DNA of 64,000 nucleotides from the NCBI RefSeq assembly GCF_016801775.1, contig NZ_CP069004.1, positions 3,720,001 to 3,784,000 on the forward strand. Reading direction: 5' to 3'. The notes beneath the pieces are model-generated. The model saw only the letters and a list, made by a program, of their open reading frames with translations. It had not been told where the DNA came from and made no database searches. Below, one piece after another: positions 7,753 through 15,124 of this stretch (within the stretch, counting starts at the first letter, position 1; every line of letters starts with the position of its first letter). Origin of the DNA: Sulfitobacter mediterraneus (lineage in GTDB: Bacteria > Pseudomonadota > Alphaproteobacteria > Rhodobacterales > Rhodobacteraceae). The position numbers and the translations under genes were made by a program.

Positions 7753-8439
7753 ATGTTCCAATTATTTGAGGGCTTTGGTTTGGCGAACGAAATTGCAGTT
7801 AGCGAGATTTTGGATTGGTGGAGCGTAGAGCGAGGCCGCGTGCGATCCGAATGCATCGAGTTCGAAGAACGGATGCACACTCAAGCTGACAAAGCGATCT
7901 CTGACCTAACTGCGAAAGAGTTGACCTTGCCCATGTCACCTCGTCGAAAAGCGATTGTTTCGGAACTGGACAAAAGGATCCAAAGCTTTGGCACGGCTAT
8001 CGCAGATCGGCTGGCGACATCGGCAAAATCGTCCATTCAGCTCACCGAAGGCTCACTGGAGCTCAGAAACCAAGCCACCGACTATGCTGAGCTAGCTGTC
8101 GGAGGCGCGGCAGCTGTTGGTGCGGTAAGTCTAGCTGCAAGCGCGACTACTTTGGCGACAGGGACTGCAACATCATTCTTCATTTTTACACAGCCACAAA
8201 TTTCCATTCCGATATTGATGCTTGCCGGGGCCGGTGCTGCAGCGATGGCCTTGATTTCTCCATCATCATTTGTGGTTTGGCAAGTACGGATGAGAAAGCG
8301 CTATTCTCGCAAACTCTGTGCAAGTCTCAGCAACACCATTCTACAGGAGAGCGACGGAGGCAGCCCCGGCTCTCTTTGCACGCATTTTTTCCAACAACTT
8401 GATGACATCAAAGACAAAAGATTAGAGGCACTCCTGTGA
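7753..8439 (+). CDS. Unknown membrane-hairpin protein, first gene of the inserted pair
   Basis: I do not recognise this 228-residue protein. The N-terminal half is soluble and mostly helical with many charged residues (EILDWWSVERGRVRSECIEFEERMH, then KELTLPMSPRRKAIVSELDKRIQSF). Two hydrophobic stretches follow at about 113-137 (Ala/Gly/Thr-rich) and 150-178 (ISIPILMLAGAGAAAMALISPSSFVVW), which would form a membrane hairpin. The tail is basic at once after it (RMRKRYSRK), as expected for a cytoplasmic end. It is preceded by about 115 bases with no gene and is coupled to the next gene by a GTGA overlap. Composition differs from its neighbours. Toxin, defence or surface roles are all possible; none is shown. 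Confidence 0.7.
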   Translation: MFQLFEGFGLANEIAVSEILDWWSVERGRVRSECIEFEERMHTQADKAISDLTAKELTLPMSPRRKAIVSELDKRIQSFGTAIADRLATSAKSSIQLTEGSLELRNQATDYAELAVGGAAAVGAVSLAASATTLATGTATSFFIFTQPQISIPILMLAGAGAAAMALISPSSFVVWQVRMRKRYSRKLCASLSNTILQESDGGSPGSLCTHFFQQLDDIKDKRLEALL

Positions 8440-9413
8440 CATTGACCAGCATCCCTTTTCATCTTCTCGCATCACACGAAGCTCGCGTGGCTGCTGGTGA
8501 AGTCGTGCGCTACGGTGCCATCCTAAAAGACGTGGGAACCGGCAAAATCATTGGCCATGTTCAGGAGACCGGCCTTTTTGATGCGGTCGCATCCAAGGTT
8601 ATCGGTGGTGGTGCCATGGCGGTTGCCAATCCGGTGACGGCTGCAATGGGTGGTGCTGGGCAGCTCGCTGCTGTTGCGCAGAATTCTAAAATGATTGGGC
8701 AGTTGAGCAACCTGACCGAGATGATGGGCAGCTTGAAGACTTTAAATATTGTAGGAACACTGGCTAGCGTGGCTGGTGTAGGCGTAACAGTGGCAAGCAC
8801 GGCCATGATCCTGCACCGGATAAAGGGCATTGATCGTGCGTTGCAGGATGTCGCTCAAAGGATGGACCGTTTGCCAGATCAAATTCGTGAACTTGAACTG
8901 GAAAAGACCCTTAGGAAAACCGAAACACAACTTGAACGACTGCAAGAATTGCCATTGCGGCAGAAGCCGACTCAGGTTGTTGAAAACGTGGAAAAAGAGT
9001 TACACGAGAGCTTCAACACTCTACATGAAGGGGTACATCGGCTGATACTGTCCGTCGAAGTTGACGAAGGGCTCTTGAGAAGCTTGCTTGCCGGCTTGGC
9101 AATCTGCGGGGCGGCGCAGACGAAATCGCTCATTTGGCTGAATGAAAAAGAAGCGGCTCAAAAAAGAGCTGAACTTCAAGCTGCCAAACTTCTTTCGTTG
9201 TCGGCTGAAATGCCAATGGACAGACTACAAACATCACTTGGCAACGACGAGTGTGCCCAAAGGGTGCACCGCGAACTGGTAGAGCTTCGATCCGTCTCAG
9301 CAAGCCGTCCGTTGCTTTGCGAGCGACTGATCAATGCCGATATCGACGGGCGCCACTATCTAGAAGAAGCACTGGAACGTGACGACGCCCCCGTATTGTT
9401 GCTACCAGTTTGA
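8436..9413 (+). CDS. Unknown protein with hydrophobic core and coiled coil, second gene of the inserted pair
   Basis: I do not recognise this 325-residue protein. The GTG start overlaps the stop of the preceding gene (GTGA), so the two are probably made together. Residues 54-82 (ASKVIGGGAMAVANPVTAAMGGAGQL region) and 104-126 (NIVGTLASVAGVGVTVASTAMIL) are Gly/Ala/Val-rich and hydrophobic. A heptad-like charged stretch at 130-172 (IDRALQDVAQRMDRLPDQIRELELEKTLRK and on) predicts a coiled coil, and the C-terminal 150 residues look soluble and helical. The stop codon TGA is immediately followed by the right 16-bp repeat. The combination of membrane-active stretches and a coiled coil with a hairpin partner suggests a two-component membrane complex, by inference only. 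Confidence 0.7.
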   Translation: MTLTSIPFHLLASHEARVAAGEVVRYGAILKDVGTGKIIGHVQETGLFDAVASKVIGGGAMAVANPVTAAMGGAGQLAAVAQNSKMIGQLSNLTEMMGSLKTLNIVGTLASVAGVGVTVASTAMILHRIKGIDRALQDVAQRMDRLPDQIRELELEKTLRKTETQLERLQELPLRQKPTQVVENVEKELHESFNTLHEGVHRLILSVEVDEGLLRSLLAGLAICGAAQTKSLIWLNEKEAAQKRAELQAAKLLSLSAEMPMDRLQTSLGNDECAQRVHRELVELRSVSASRPLLCERLINADIDGRHYLEEALERDDAPVLLLPV

Positions 9414-9429
9414 GCCCTCAAGCCCGGTG
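9414..9429. repeat. Right copy of 16-bp direct repeat, embedded in the trpA end
   Basis: This copy of GCCCTCAAGCCCGGTG encodes, on the minus strand, His-Arg-Ala-stop of trpA plus four bases. It is identical to 7621-7636. A gene's 3' end that is regenerated by the repeat is the usual mark of site-specific integration or target duplication. Confidence 0.85.
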
Positions 9430-10209
9430 CGCGCCGTCTGACAGGGTTTTGACAAAGGCCAGAACATCCGCTGTGCTGTCACCTGCTGCGATGCGTGCCA
9501 CGATGGCGGAGCCGACGACGACACCGTCTGCAACGCTTGCGATGGCTTCGGATTTCTCGGGGGTGTTCACGCCAAACCCGACAATCACCGGCAGGCCGCT
9601 GGCCTTTTGGATGCGTGTGACCTCGGGGGCAACATCGCCCGCTTCGGCCTCGGCCGCGCCGGTGATGCCGGTGATGGAGACATAATAGACAAAACCGGAG
9701 GTGTTCTGCACAACCCGTGGCAGCCGGTTGTCATCCGTTGTCGGTGTGGCCAAACGGATGAAGTTGAGCCCGGCGGCCTGTGCGGGCAGGCACAGTTCCT
9801 CGTCCTCTTCGGGGGGCAGATCCACCACGATCAACCCGTCAATGCCCGCCGCCTTGGCCGCGACCAGAAACGCATCCACACCCATGGAATAAATCGGGTT
9901 GTAATAGCCCATCAGGACAATCGGTGTGGTGTCATCGTCCTTGCGAAACTCTTTGGCCATTTCAAGCGTGCGATTGAGGGTCATCCCCGCCTCAAGGGCG
10001 CGTTGGCCCGCAAGCTGAATGGTTGGGCCATCGGCCATGGGATCGGTGAAGGGCAGCCCCAGTTCAATCACATCCACACCCGCATCCGGCAGGCCGCGCA
10101 TCACGGCCAAAGAGGCATCAAAATCGGGATCGCCGGCCATGATATAGGACACAAAGGCTTTCTTGCCCTTGGCTTTGAGATCGGCAAATTTTGCGTCAAT
10201 GCGGGTCAT
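9418..10209 (-). CDS. trpA: Tryptophan synthase alpha subunit
   Basis: TrpA cleaves indole-3-glycerol phosphate to glyceraldehyde-3-phosphate and indole, which is channelled to TrpB. The 263-residue protein has the TIM-barrel signatures [13 protein letters not shown] and [20 protein letters not shown], with catalytic Glu49 and Asp60 at exactly the E. coli numbers. Loop motif [11 protein letters not shown], substrate loop ITGITGA, and phosphate-binding GFGVNTPE and [10 protein letters not shown] are all present. No trpB or trpF is next to it in this window; ychF follows upstream in opposite orientation. Its extreme 3' end is part of a direct repeat at which foreign DNA seems to have been inserted without changing the protein. 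Confidence 0.98.
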   Translation of the reverse strand: MTRIDAKFADLKAKGKKAFVSYIMAGDPDFDASLAVMRGLPDAGVDVIELGLPFTDPMADGPTIQLAGQRALEAGMTLNRTLEMAKEFRKDDDTTPIVLMGYYNPIYSMGVDAFLVAAKAAGIDGLIVVDLPPEEDEELCLPAQAAGLNFIRLATPTTDDNRLPRVVQNTSGFVYYVSITGITGAAEAEAGDVAPEVTRIQKASGLPVIVGFGVNTPEKSEAIASVADGVVVGSAIVARIAAGDSTADVLAFVKTLSDGAHRA

Positions 10210-10361
10210 GTCAGAGGCCTTTCAATGCTGTTGCCTCTGGCAATGCCCAAAACTGCGGGGGAAATCAATCCGCGACGGGGGGCAGGGGGCGAATTTGCGC
10301 TTTTGGACCGGCAAATCACGTCGTCCCTTCAAAAATCGGCACAGTGACTTATCTAAGGTGC

Positions 10362-10565
10362 ATGAATTATGTTCTTGCCCTGTTTCTGCCGCCGCTCTCG
10401 ATCCTGCTTTTGGGACGGGTGTTCGTGAGTATCGTTGTGTTCCTGATCTGGGTGCCCGCGATCTTGTTCACTGGCGGGCTGACCCATCCGATGTTTGTCC
10501 TGCTGGCCTGGATCTTGATCTATCAGGCCCATGAGGACCGCCGTTACAAACGTGACGCCCGCTGA
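10362..10565 (+). CDS. Small YqaE/Pmp3-like membrane protein
   Basis: A 67-residue protein starting MNYVLALFLPPLSILLLGR, with two hydrophobic segments (about 3-18 and 22-52) and a charged tail (YQAHEDRRYKRDAR). LALFLPPLSILLLG is close to the LAIFLPPLAVFL signature of the Pmp3/YqaE family of small stress-related membrane proteins, which in yeast modulate plasma-membrane potential. The ATG has AAGG four bases before it. It lies between divergent trpA and ychF, in the same direction as ychF. The family match is good for such a short protein but the C-terminal part is longer and more charged than in typical 52-residue members. Confidence 0.7.
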   Translation: MNYVLALFLPPLSILLLGRVFVSIVVFLIWVPAILFTGGLTHPMFVLLAWILIYQAHEDRRYKRDAR

Positions 10566-10624
10566 GGCTTGCGCAACGCCTTGCAAACCCCTAGGACAGC
10601 CCCTGATCTAAAAAGGACGGTATC

Positions 10625-11722
10625 ATGGGTTTCAAGATGGGTATTGTGGGTCTGCCAAATGTGGGCAAATCCACCCTTTTCAACGCGCTGACCCGCACGG
10701 CGGCGGCGCAGGCGGCAAATTTTCCGTTTTGCACCATCGAACCCAATGTCGGCGAAGTTGCGGTGCCGGACGCACGGCTTGATAAACTGGCGGCGATTGC
10801 AGGCTCCAAACAGATCATCCCGACACGGATGACCTTCGTGGATATTGCGGGCCTCGTGAAAGGTGCCTCCAAGGGCGAAGGGCTGGGCAACCAATTCCTT
10901 GCCAATATCCGTGAGGTGGACGCGATTGCCCATGTACTGCGCTGTTTCGAAGACGGCGATGTGACCCATGTTGAAGGCCGCGTTGATCCGGTTGCGGATG
11001 CCGAGACCATCGACACCGAACTTATGCTCGCGGACATCGAAAGCATCGAAAAGCGCCTGCAAAACATCGTGCGCAAGGTGCGCGGCGGTGACAAGGAAGC
11101 CGTGCAGCAGGAACGCCTGATGCGCATGGCGCTTGAGGCGCTGGAGGCGGGCAAACCCGCCCGCGTGGTCGAGGTGGACGAAGAAGACGCCAAAGCTTGG
11201 CGCATGCTGCAACTGTTGACCACCAAGCCGGTCCTTTATGTCTGTAATGTCGGCGAAAGCGAAGCGGCAGAGGGCAACGATTTTTCGGCCAAAGTGGCCG
11301 AAATGGCCGCGGCGCAGGGCAATGCCCATGTGATCATTTCCGCCCAGATCGAAGAAGAGATCAGCCAGCTCGAAGACGAAGAAGCCGATATGTTCCTTGA
11401 AGAAATGGGTCTGAAAGAAGCGGGCCTCAACCGGTTGATCCGTGCGGGATACGAGCTGTTGCATCTGGAAACCTACTTCACCGTTGGCCCCAAAGAGGCA
11501 CGCGCCTGGACCATCAAGACCGGCACATCCGCCCCCAAGGCGGCCGGGGTCATTCACGGCGATTTCGAAAAAGGGTTCATCCGCGCCGAAACGATCGCCT
11601 ATGACGATTTTGTGTCACTGGGCGGTGAGGGGCCAGCAAAAGAGGCAGGCAAGATGCGCGCCGAGGGCAAGGCCTATACCGTCAAAGACGGTGACGTGCT
11701 GCACTTCTTGTTCAACACGTAA
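10625..11722 (+). CDS. ychF: Redox-regulated ATPase YchF
   Basis: YchF is a universally conserved Obg-family P-loop protein that prefers ATP and binds ribosomes. The 365-residue product has G1 GLPNVGKSTLFNAL (9-22), G2/G3 in MTFVDIAGLVKGASKGEGLGNQFL, and the ATP-type G4 replacement NVGES in YVCNVGESEAAEG, where GTPases have NKxD. A helical insertion (ESIEKRLQNIVRKVRGGDKEA) and a C-terminal TGS domain (YFTVGPKEARAWTI to VKDGDVLHFLFNT) complete the normal order and length. AAGGA precedes the ATG by eight bases. A strong terminator follows at 11745. Confidence 0.97.
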   Translation: MGFKMGIVGLPNVGKSTLFNALTRTAAAQAANFPFCTIEPNVGEVAVPDARLDKLAAIAGSKQIIPTRMTFVDIAGLVKGASKGEGLGNQFLANIREVDAIAHVLRCFEDGDVTHVEGRVDPVADAETIDTELMLADIESIEKRLQNIVRKVRGGDKEAVQQERLMRMALEALEAGKPARVVEVDEEDAKAWRMLQLLTTKPVLYVCNVGESEAAEGNDFSAKVAEMAAAQGNAHVIISAQIEEEISQLEDEEADMFLEEMGLKEAGLNRLIRAGYELLHLETYFTVGPKEARAWTIKTGTSAPKAAGVIHGDFEKGFIRAETIAYDDFVSLGGEGPAKEAGKMRAEGKAYTVKDGDVLHFLFNT

Positions 11723-11744
11723 AAACCGGCGACCTCGCGATGTC

Positions 11745-11782
11745 AAAAGGCGCCCGCGGATACAGGCGCCTTTTGTTGTTTT
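11745..11782 (+). terminator. Rho-independent terminator of ychF
   Basis: AAAAGGCGCC and GGCGCCTTTT form a perfect 10-bp stem with a 10-base loop, followed by GTTGTTTTT. It lies 22 bases past the ychF stop and 17 bases before the end of the convergent small-protein gene, so it may also serve that gene. Confidence 0.9.
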
Positions 11783-11798
11783 TGAGGGACAGAGACGA

Positions 11799-12095
11799 TC
11801 AGCGGCTGTCGTTGTATGGGCCAATGCCGCCGGCAGAATATACGTTCTGATAGCCAGGATTAACCGGCGCATTGCGGCTTGAGTAGGTCACGATGTTCTC
11901 CTCGCCCGCAGTGTTGCCCGGAACGGTCTCCCCACGCACCACACGCTGATCCTGTGAGGCGGCGTTGGGCTCCACCGAGGCACTTTGCGAGGTGTCGGCG
12001 CGCATGTCGTAATAGCGCGTGCTTTTGTCCGCATAGGCGGCGGATCCAATCAGGGCGGCAGTAGCGGCGGTCAATGTGATTTTGCTCAAAGTCAT
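11799..12095 (-). CDS. Small exported protein of unknown function
   Basis: A 98-residue protein with a clear Sec signal peptide (MTLSKITLTAATAALIGSAAYA, cleavage after AYA) and a mature part of about 75 residues rich in Ser, Asn, Tyr and Gly (TYSSRNAPVNPGYQNVYSAGGIGPYNDSR). AGGA lies seven bases before the ATG. There is no cysteine at the cleavage site, so it is not a lipoprotein; it should be periplasmic or secreted. No domain is recognised. It ends next to the ychF terminator. Confidence 0.7.
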   Translation of the reverse strand: MTLSKITLTAATAALIGSAAYADKSTRYYDMRADTSQSASVEPNAASQDQRVVRGETVPGNTAGEENIVTYSSRNAPVNPGYQNVYSAGGIGPYNDSR

Positions 12096-12434
12096 ATCGT
12101 TTCCTTTTTCTGAAGTGGCGGCGATCTCTGCCGCGTTGTTGTGTCGTCTGATGGATAGATAATGACGGACGGCGGACATAGTTCCTGCCAGAGAAGGAAC
12201 CGCCGCGTTCTGAGCGTGGGATTGGGCGGTTTTCTTTTGTCCTAACAGCATGTTAGCGCGGTGTTCACTTCACTCTCACAAGCCAGTGACAGTGCTGAAA
12301 CAGCCGCATGTGGCCAACAGTTGACGATATCCCAAGGCACCACATCAATGCCCCGAGCGGTGCGGTTTCCAGAAACGGTATAAATCCGTTTTTCGCCCTT
12401 GCCCCCCAAAGAGCTTGCCGATAAACGGGTCAGC
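12096..12434. other. Gene-free stretch upstream of tRNA-Ser
   Basis: No convincing coding sequence on either strand. The left part must hold the promoter of the small exported protein. TTGACG at 12321-12326 and TATAAA at 12379-12384 are the only promoter-like hexamers seen before the tRNA, but their spacing does not make a single sigma-70 promoter. Confidence 0.4.
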
Positions 12435-12524
12435 GGAGACGTGGCCGAGTGGTCGAAGGCGCTCCCCTGCTAAGGGAGTAGGCCCGGAAGGGTCTCGAGG
12501 GTTCGAATCCCTTCGTCTCCGCCA
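12435..12524 (+). tRNA. tRNA-Ser (anticodon GCT)
   Basis: A 90-base tRNA with acceptor stem GGAGACG pairing with CGTCTCC, D-arm GGCCGAGTGGTCGAAGGC, and anticodon arm CTCCC-CTGCTAA-GGGAG giving anticodon GCT for AGC/AGT serine codons. It has the long variable arm of class II tRNAs (TAGGCCCGGAAGGGTCT), T-arm GAGGGTTCGAATCCCTT, discriminator G and an encoded CCA at 12522-12524. All stems close without mismatch in the acceptor, anticodon and T arms. Confidence 0.98.
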
Positions 12525-12906
12525 TAATCTTTGGCTCAAAAATCCCGATCCACTGAAAAGAAGAAAACCCGACGGGGAGCCGGCGGGAGAGTTGTTCGTT
12601 GGCCTTGAGCGGCGCGGCGATTTTCTAAGGTTTCTTCCTGCACTCAAAGCATCCCTTGAGGCCGTGAGCGGGGGCGCTGTCTGTGGCCATCGCGGAGTGG
12701 GAGCCGATCTGCTCCTCGTTGTTCCATCAACAAGCGGAAGCGATGTTTGTTGATCTTTCCTTGTCAGATACGCCGGTCAGGAAATCTCGGGTTGCTGGGC
12801 CGAGGGGGCGGTGAATGGCTGGCGGTGGATTGCAAAGAGCGGCGGCATGGCGTGGTGGCCGCTCTTCGTCTTTGAGGCACGGGCCTTCGCGAGACAGGCC
12901 GCCGGT
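12525..12906. other. Gene-free stretch behind tRNA-Ser
   Basis: No supported gene. Two inverted repeats are visible: ATCAACAA and TTGTTGAT (12726-12754, 13-base spacer), and AAGAGCGGC with GCCGCTCTT (12835-12866). The second lies about 40 bases past the OsmC stop and may end that operon, although only a short T-run follows on the minus strand. Confidence 0.4.
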
Positions 12907-13407
12907 TCACACGTCGCGATATCCCTCCGCGGTCTTGAGCCGGTGCCGGATCGTGTTTGGCGCAGCCAGTGTTTGCTCAATGAAACAGCCCTTCTTGGCT
13001 GCCTCGATCAGTGCAATTTGGTCCTCAATAGGGGCGGGGCTGTCCAGGATCACGTCGATGGCAAAGCTTTTGGGACCCGTTTCGTAGACCTTACCAGCCT
13101 TCGCCCAATCCCAGGTGATTTGGCAATCCACCTGGAGGTCTGCAATCTCGACCTTCAGACGTTTGGCAAATGCGCGGATCTGGGTCATCAGACATCCGGT
13201 TAATCCACCGATGAACAAGGCGAGAGGCGGGGGCGCTGTGGCGTCGCCTCCGTGAAAGGGCCCTTCATCCGTTGCAAGTTCGAAGTGTTCGGCAAAGGGT
13301 TTGACCATGCGCACATCAAGATCGTTGCGCATCTTGCCCGTGGCCGTGCCGTGGCATGTGAATGTGACCTCGGCACGGGCTGGCATGTTTTCAGGTGTTG
13401 CTGTCAT
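12907..13407 (-). CDS. OsmC-family peroxidase-like protein
   Basis: A 166-residue OsmC/YhfA-fold protein; members reduce organic hydroperoxides with two cysteines, or have other thiol roles. Both cysteines are present: Cys72 in FIGGLTGCLMTQIRAFAKRL and Cys141 in AAKKGCFIEQTLAAP. The start at MTATPENMPARAEV is chosen because GGAGG lies six bases upstream; a longer frame overlaps far into the upstream gene. Its first 17 bases overlap the end of the FAH-family gene, so it is the last gene of the TRAP/cyclase operon. It may protect against reactive catabolic intermediates, which is inference from position. Confidence 0.85.
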   Translation of the reverse strand: MTATPENMPARAEVTFTCHGTATGKMRNDLDVRMVKPFAEHFELATDEGPFHGGDATAPPPLALFIGGLTGCLMTQIRAFAKRLKVEIADLQVDCQITWDWAKAGKVYETGPKSFAIDVILDSPAPIEDQIALIEAAKKGCFIEQTLAAPNTIRHRLKTAEGYRDV

Positions 13408-14326
13408 CTTGGCCTCCGCGCCGGACTGTGTTTCGCAAGGTTCCGATCCGCTCAATCGTCAGCGCCATTTCATCGCCATCCGCCAATTTTCTGCCGATCT
13501 CAAGGCCGCAGCCGGTGCCGACGGTGCCCGATCCGATGACTTCGCCGGGGTACAGGGTTTCCGACGCGGATATATGCGCAATCACGGCGGCAAAATCATG
13601 GTGCATCTGGCGTGAATTGCCACCGCCCCACCGCTGGCCATTGACCTCGACATGCATGTCAAGTTGGGCGGGATGGGGTATCTCATCCACGGTCACAACC
13701 CATGGGCCCAGAATGTTGCCTGTGTCAAAATCCTTGCCCTTGGCGGGGCCAAGCTGACCTGCCATTTCGCGCATTTGGGCGTCGCGGGCGCTCACATCAT
13801 TCAAGATCGTGTAACCCCAGATGTGGCCTGGCGCGTCGGCTTGGGAAATATCCTTGCCCTTTTTGCCGATCACGACTGCAAGTTCGAGTTCCAGATCGAG
13901 GTGATCGCAGTATTTGGGCCATTGCACCGTCTGCATGTGGCCGACAAAGGACATGCGATTGCCCTTGTAGTAGATCGGTTGATCGTACCAGACCGGCGGG
14001 ATCGTGAAGGGGCGGCCCGTCATCTTCTCCGCCTGCGCAAAACTGTTCAGCAGGTGTTCTTCGAAAACCAGACAATCGCGGTATTGCACGGGGCGCAAGG
14101 GCACGCGGTGCTCTACGTCCGAGAGGGCAATGAGGGCCTCTTGCGGGGGCTCAGCCATCAGCTTTCGCGCATGCTCCAGTGCATCTGGGCCGGCTTCGAT
14201 CATCGCCACCATGTCGGAGAAATGCCAGGCATCCGATGAGGCCCTTGCAAGATCGAGAACGGTGTTTTCGTCCACAAGTGCAACAAGGCGATCCTTGTCT
14301 TGATAACAAATTGTTCCCAGCTTCAT
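13391..14326 (-). CDS. Fumarylacetoacetate hydrolase family protein
   Basis: A 311-residue FAH-superfamily enzyme, which hydrolyses, hydrates or decarboxylates 1,3-diketone-like acids with a bound divalent metal. The FAH fold signatures are VQYRDCLVFEEHLLNSF, the metal-binding acidic stretch DHLDLELELAVVIGKKGKDI, GYTILNDVSARDAQMREM, LGPWVVTVDEI, and the late GSGTVGTGCGLEIGR, where many decarboxylase-type members have GTP. The GAGGGA site before the ATG and the ATGA overlap with the upstream cyclase gene support this start. The neighbours (cyclase, TRAP transporter) suggest it completes breakdown of an imported cyclic or acyl-amide acid; the substrate is unknown. Confidence 0.85.
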   Translation of the reverse strand: MKLGTICYQDKDRLVALVDENTVLDLARASSDAWHFSDMVAMIEAGPDALEHARKLMAEPPQEALIALSDVEHRVPLRPVQYRDCLVFEEHLLNSFAQAEKMTGRPFTIPPVWYDQPIYYKGNRMSFVGHMQTVQWPKYCDHLDLELELAVVIGKKGKDISQADAPGHIWGYTILNDVSARDAQMREMAGQLGPAKGKDFDTGNILGPWVVTVDEIPHPAQLDMHVEVNGQRWGGGNSRQMHHDFAAVIAHISASETLYPGEVIGSGTVGTGCGLEIGRKLADGDEMALTIERIGTLRNTVRRGGQDDSNT

Positions 14327-15105
14327 GTGTCGTCCCTCAGTATAGCCACGGCGCGGGTAAATCCGGCAGAGGCGCGTTTTATCTTGATCGGAAAGCAACT
14401 GATGTCGAAGCCCGTGGGCGGCAAGGCCTCAAGGTTGGACAGCTTTTCCATATGGCAATATCCGATATCAATGGAGGCACGGTGCCCCTCCCAGATGATT
14501 GAAGGATCGCGGTTTTGGGCCCATTCCGCCGCAGTCAGAGCAAAAGGCGCATCCCAAGACCAGGCATCGGTTCCCGTGACACGCACGCCCCGTTCAAGCA
14601 GATAGAGGGTTGCGTCGCGCCCGATACCGCAACCTGATACAAGGTAGTCCTCATGCCCATAGCGGAGCCCGGCAGAGGTGTTGACCACCACAATATCCAG
14701 CGGTTGCAGTTGATGCCCGATGCGGTCCAGTTCCGCTTCGATATCGCCGGGTTGAACGATGTAGCCGTTCTCGAAGTGCCGGAAATCGAGTTTCACACCG
14801 GGGCGAAAGCACCAGTCCAGAGGCACTTCATCAATGGTCTTTGATGGCTTGCCGCCATCCATCGTTGAATGATGGTGGTAGGGGGCATCAAGATGGGTGC
14901 CGTTATGTGTCGAAACGGTCAGCGTTTCGACCGCCCAGCCTTCGCCATTGGGCAGATCGTCAACCGTTAATCCGGGAAAGAACGATGCCATCTGGTCGGC
15001 GGTGTCCTTGTGTGCCTCATATTTGATTTGAGGCAGCATCATTGGCGGGTCCGATGCAATGCCCGCTTCGAGCGAGACGGAAATGTCGATTATCTTGCGC
15101 GGCAC
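14323..15105 (-). CDS. Cyclase-family metal hydrolase (kynurenine formamidase-like)
   Basis: A 260-residue member of the PF04199 family, metal-dependent hydrolases that include bacterial kynurenine formamidase and isatin hydrolase. The metal-binding signature HNGTHLDAPYHH is at 67-78 (His67, His71, Asp73), followed by a central VVVNTSAGLRYGHEDYLVSGCGIGRDA and a C-terminal GFDISCFPIKIKRASAGFTRAVAIL. The length fits the family. It overlaps the FAH-family gene by ATGA and lies 19 bases downstream of the TRAP permease gene. It probably opens a lactam, lactone or N-acyl bond of the substrate delivered by that transporter. Confidence 0.85.
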   Translation of the reverse strand: MPRKIIDISVSLEAGIASDPPMMLPQIKYEAHKDTADQMASFFPGLTVDDLPNGEGWAVETLTVSTHNGTHLDAPYHHHSTMDGGKPSKTIDEVPLDWCFRPGVKLDFRHFENGYIVQPGDIEAELDRIGHQLQPLDIVVVNTSAGLRYGHEDYLVSGCGIGRDATLYLLERGVRVTGTDAWSWDAPFALTAAEWAQNRDPSIIWEGHRASIDIGYCHMEKLSNLEALPPTGFDISCFPIKIKRASAGFTRAVAILRDDT

Positions 15106-15124
15106 GACCGCTCCTTTCTTAGGT

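Larger units (their letters stand above)
7621..9429. mobile_element. Candidate two-gene cargo inserted at the 3' end of trpA
   Basis: The segment between the two 16-bp repeats carries only two coding sequences and is visibly poorer in G+C, with more AGA, TTA and ATA codons than marR or trpA on either side. The insertion left trpA intact, because the repeat restores its last codons. No integrase, transposase or terminal inverted repeat is present, so movement would have relied on an enzyme supplied elsewhere. Without the segment, marR and trpA would converge with only four bases between their stops, the compact spacing normal in this window. Confidence 0.65.

Noticed and set aside
7637..9413. 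Classical insertion sequence or transposon
   Set aside because: No transposase-like gene and no terminal inverted repeats were found; only the 16-bp direct repeat supports mobility.
10544..11557. 337-codon open frame antisense to ychF
   Set aside because: Antisense shadow in high-GC DNA; the sense strand has intact YchF motifs and ribosome-binding site.
12415..12753. 112-codon open frame covering the tRNA-Ser gene
   Set aside because: It reads through a perfect tRNA and has no independent support.
12835..12866. Firm call of a rho-independent terminator behind osmC
   Set aside because: The stem is good but the T-run is too short on the minus strand, so it is mentioned only in the gap entry.
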